From Nitrospira lenta (GTDB lineage Bacteria > Nitrospirota > Nitrospiria > Nitrospirales > Nitrospiraceae): a stretch of 64,000 bases of DNA. Position numbers and translations under genes: made by a program. The stretch spans positions 62,001 through 126,000 of the forward strand of contig NZ_OUNR01000012.1 in assembly GCF_900403705.1 (NCBI RefSeq), in the 5' to 3' direction. Shown piece by piece: positions 62,585 through 64,000 of the stretch. Positions within the stretch are counted from its first letter, which is position 1. Each line of letters begins with the position of its first letter. The notes below the pieces were generated by a model, which was not told the DNA's origin, did not search any database, and was given only the letters and a program-made list of their open reading frames with translations.

Positions 62585-63097
62585 CTACACCGCTTGAACC
62601 AACACATCATCAAGTGCTTCAAACGTATTTGGACCGACTTTCCTAAATCGCTTATCCCGCTTCAGTGACGTCGCCACAGAGGTCAACGGCGTTTTCCCTT
62701 TGATCTGTAGCCCACCTTCCGCAAGCCGTTGCAGCAATTCCTTCGCATGCATGGCACGGTTGGACTCGCGCAAGATTTCATACGTCGCTTCGGGAACACT
62801 CTTTCCGACATACTTGCTGCGGCCTAAGAGAATCTCGCGCGACTGATCCGTCACATCCATGACCGGAAGAGTCCGCACGCCCTTATTGTCATCGGTAATA
62901 ATTTGACTGGAGAGACTGGCAAGCTTCGCTTTATCTGCTTCTACTCGGTAGAGTGTCTCAGCAAGTTCGAGATATTTCTTGATTGTCGCAATCTCGTCGT
63001 CGAGTCGACGCTTCTTTTTCTCAAGCTCCTGAAACCTATTCTTGTAGGCATGGATCCGCTGCTCAAGCCCTACAAGAATATCTGTTAGTTCTTCCAC
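62585..63097 (-). CDS. coiled-coil protein with HARE-HTH domain
   Basis: A 170-aa protein. Residues 1-60 are a strongly charged coiled coil (ELEKKKRRLDDEIATIKKYLELAETLYR). The C-terminal 70 residues match the HARE-HTH winged helix seen in the RNA polymerase delta subunit and ASXL (SVPEATYEILRESNRAMHAKELLQRLAEGGLQI then TPLTSVATSLKRDKRFRKVGPNTFEA). Such domains bind DNA or chromatin-like complexes. Its partner and target are unknown. It is followed by the Lys-rich minigene. Confidence 0.75.
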   Translation of the reverse strand: MEELTDILVGLEQRIHAYKNRFQELEKKKRRLDDEIATIKKYLELAETLYRVEADKAKLASLSSQIITDDNKGVRTLPVMDVTDQSREILLGRSKYVGKSVPEATYEILRESNRAMHAKELLQRLAEGGLQIKGKTPLTSVATSLKRDKRFRKVGPNTFEALDDVLVQAV

Positions 63098-63410
63098 AGC
63101 ACCCCCAACAGAAGCATGCTTGCTTTATAGCATTGCATACAAGAACAGTCAAGCGCTCACAACATACTAAAATACTATGACCATAAAGTAGCTTTCTCTA
63201 AAGAAGCTAAAGCTGTGACAAGTACATGGACAAGGCTTGCCTAGAACAGAATGGAAATTACTATCCTCATAGTTATATATAGTTACGATGCATTATTCTT
63301 ATGCTTTGAATTGATTGCACATGTCTCTGCACCATTTTTTCAACCATCGCTGGATAGGAAGCTTAAAAATAGACAGGTAGCCACCATGAGGCCCTGTGCT
63401 ATGATTTGCC
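63098..63410. other. AT-rich intergenic region, 313 bases
   Basis: Divergent promoter region between the HARE-HTH gene and the inositol monophosphatase-family gene. It contains an inverted repeat TAGCTT/AAGCTA with a 9-base spacer near 63189-63209, and no convincing ORF. Confidence 0.4.
63397..63405 (+). promoter_or_regulatory. extended -10 promoter element
   Basis: TGcTATGAT ends 5 bases before the ATG at 63411, so transcription would begin at about the start codon. Confidence 0.4.
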
Positions 63411-64000
63411 ATGCTTGACTCATCACCCCTCCATGAAACACCTGTCACCTTGCTCTTGGACACAGCCATTCATGCAGCAAGACAAGCAGGCAAGGTCCTC
63501 TCGCATTACGCGCACACCGGTTTCCGCGTCGAGAACAAGAGCGCGATCGATCTCGTCACAGAGGCAGATCTTGCCGCCGAGCAATGCGTGATCGATGTGA
63601 TTCTGGCTAGCTATCCCAAACACGCCTTCCTCGCGGAAGAACGAGGACGCATTGGAGAAAGTCAGTCTCCCTACCTCTGGATTATCGATCCGCTCGACGG
63701 CACCACAAACTTTGCACATGGCTTTCCTACATATTGCGTATCCATTGGCCTTGAGTACAAGAAGCAGTGTGTACTTGGCGTTGTATACGATCCCAGTCGT
63801 GATGAACTCTTCAGCGCCATGCGTGGTGGAGGAGCGCGCGTCAATGATCAGCCACTCCACGTCTCTCAAACAGCACAGTTAGATCAAGCCCTCCTGGTAA
63901 CCGGCTTTGCTTACAATATTCGAGAAACTCCGAACAACAACCTCGATCACTTTGCTCGGTTTGCACTTCGGGTCCAAGGGCTCCGCCGCACAGGATCGGC
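63411..64000 (+). CDS. suhB: inositol monophosphatase family protein, 5' part
   Basis: The gene runs off the right edge; about 196 residues are seen. The Mg-dependent phosphatase motifs are in order: LVTEADLAAE, FLAEERG (metal Glu) and WIIDPLDGTTNFAHGFP (metal Asp pair and Thr). Family members dephosphorylate inositol phosphate or related sugar or adenosine phosphates, and SuhB also acts in rRNA antitermination in E. coli; the exact role is not decided. It is preceded by an extended -10 five bases from the ATG, without a Shine-Dalgarno. Confidence 0.88.
   Translation, partial: MLDSSPLHETPVTLLLDTAIHAARQAGKVLSHYAHTGFRVENKSAIDLVTEADLAAEQCVIDVILASYPKHAFLAEERGRIGESQSPYLWIIDPLDGTTNFAHGFPTYCVSIGLEYKKQCVLGVVYDPSRDELFSAMRGGGARVNDQPLHVSQTAQLDQALLVTGFAYNIRETPNNNLDHFARFALRVQGLRRTGS

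Noticed and set aside
62468-62668. Plus-strand ORF with a Phe run (FFFFFAAAFF)
   Set aside because: It is the complement of the Lys-codon repeat and overlaps the end of the HARE-HTH gene.

Overview
The window looks like a chromosome segment of a Gram-negative bacterium of the phylum Nitrospirota, most likely the genus Nitrospira. The best evidence is a complex I cluster with two tandem nuoM genes and no nuoE or nuoF, an arrangement described for Nitrospira. Supporting signs are LpxC, moderately high GC, very dense PAS/GAF signalling, and a hairpin repeat of a kind I recall from Nitrospira genomes. The genus is an inference; no rRNA or nitrite oxidoreductase gene is present. No prophage, transposase or CRISPR array is visible.

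Layout. 1-6576: a partial PilZ-type gene, a TatA-like/HEAT lipoprotein pair, an M24 peptidase, small unknown genes, a class I glutamine amidotransferase and an APC amino-acid permease. 6601-13372 (minus): a housekeeping string with a Pro/Ala-rich protein, a PsiE-type membrane protein, a duplicated desulforedoxin-like Cys protein, a UMF1-type MFS transporter, nagZ, pepA, queE and a HAD phosphatase; several genes overlap by ATGA. 13454-13738: a consensus promoter, a 124-bp palindromic element and tRNA-Leu(GAG). 14208-25887: a signalling block with a 2376-aa kinase carrying about 14 PAS and 2 GAF domains, its NarL-type regulator, a hybrid kinase whose first PAS is LOV-like but lacks the photoactive Cys, and a CheY-like protein. 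26395-30406 (minus): a PriA whose helicase motifs are degenerate, and an OmpA-family envelope protein.

30995-44628: nuoABCDGIJKLMMN. No nuoE, nuoF or nuoH lies in or near the cluster. The second NuoM has Ile at the position of the TM7 pumping lysine. Family knowledge suggests that such a machine runs on a donor or acceptor other than NADH (ferredoxin is the published proposal for two-NuoM complexes), which would suit reverse electron transport for carbon fixation.

44737-48323: a second signalling block (CHASE3 kinase, Rcp1-like regulator, REC-kinase-REC hybrid). 48409-55168: envelope and metabolic genes, including a phosphodiester glycosidase-like protein, a rhodanese, pyrE, a CbiX-like chelatase, a DUF523/DUF1722 protein and a photolyase. 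55368-55453: tRNA-Leu(CAG). 55521-56981: a protein resembling half of an SF1 helicase but without Walker A. 57140-61270: rplI, glyA, nrdR, then a histidine kinase whose sensor is an NAD-type Rossmann fold, paired with a NarL-type regulator. 61417-64000: lpxC, a coiled-coil HARE-HTH protein followed by a Lys-rich minigene, and the start of an inositol monophosphatase-family gene.

The most original candidates are the Rossmann-fold kinase/regulator pair as a possible direct NAD(H) redox sensor, the two-NuoM complex I with its lysine loss and missing subunits, the two ATPase-dead helicase relatives, and the Cys-rich desulforedoxin-like duplication.
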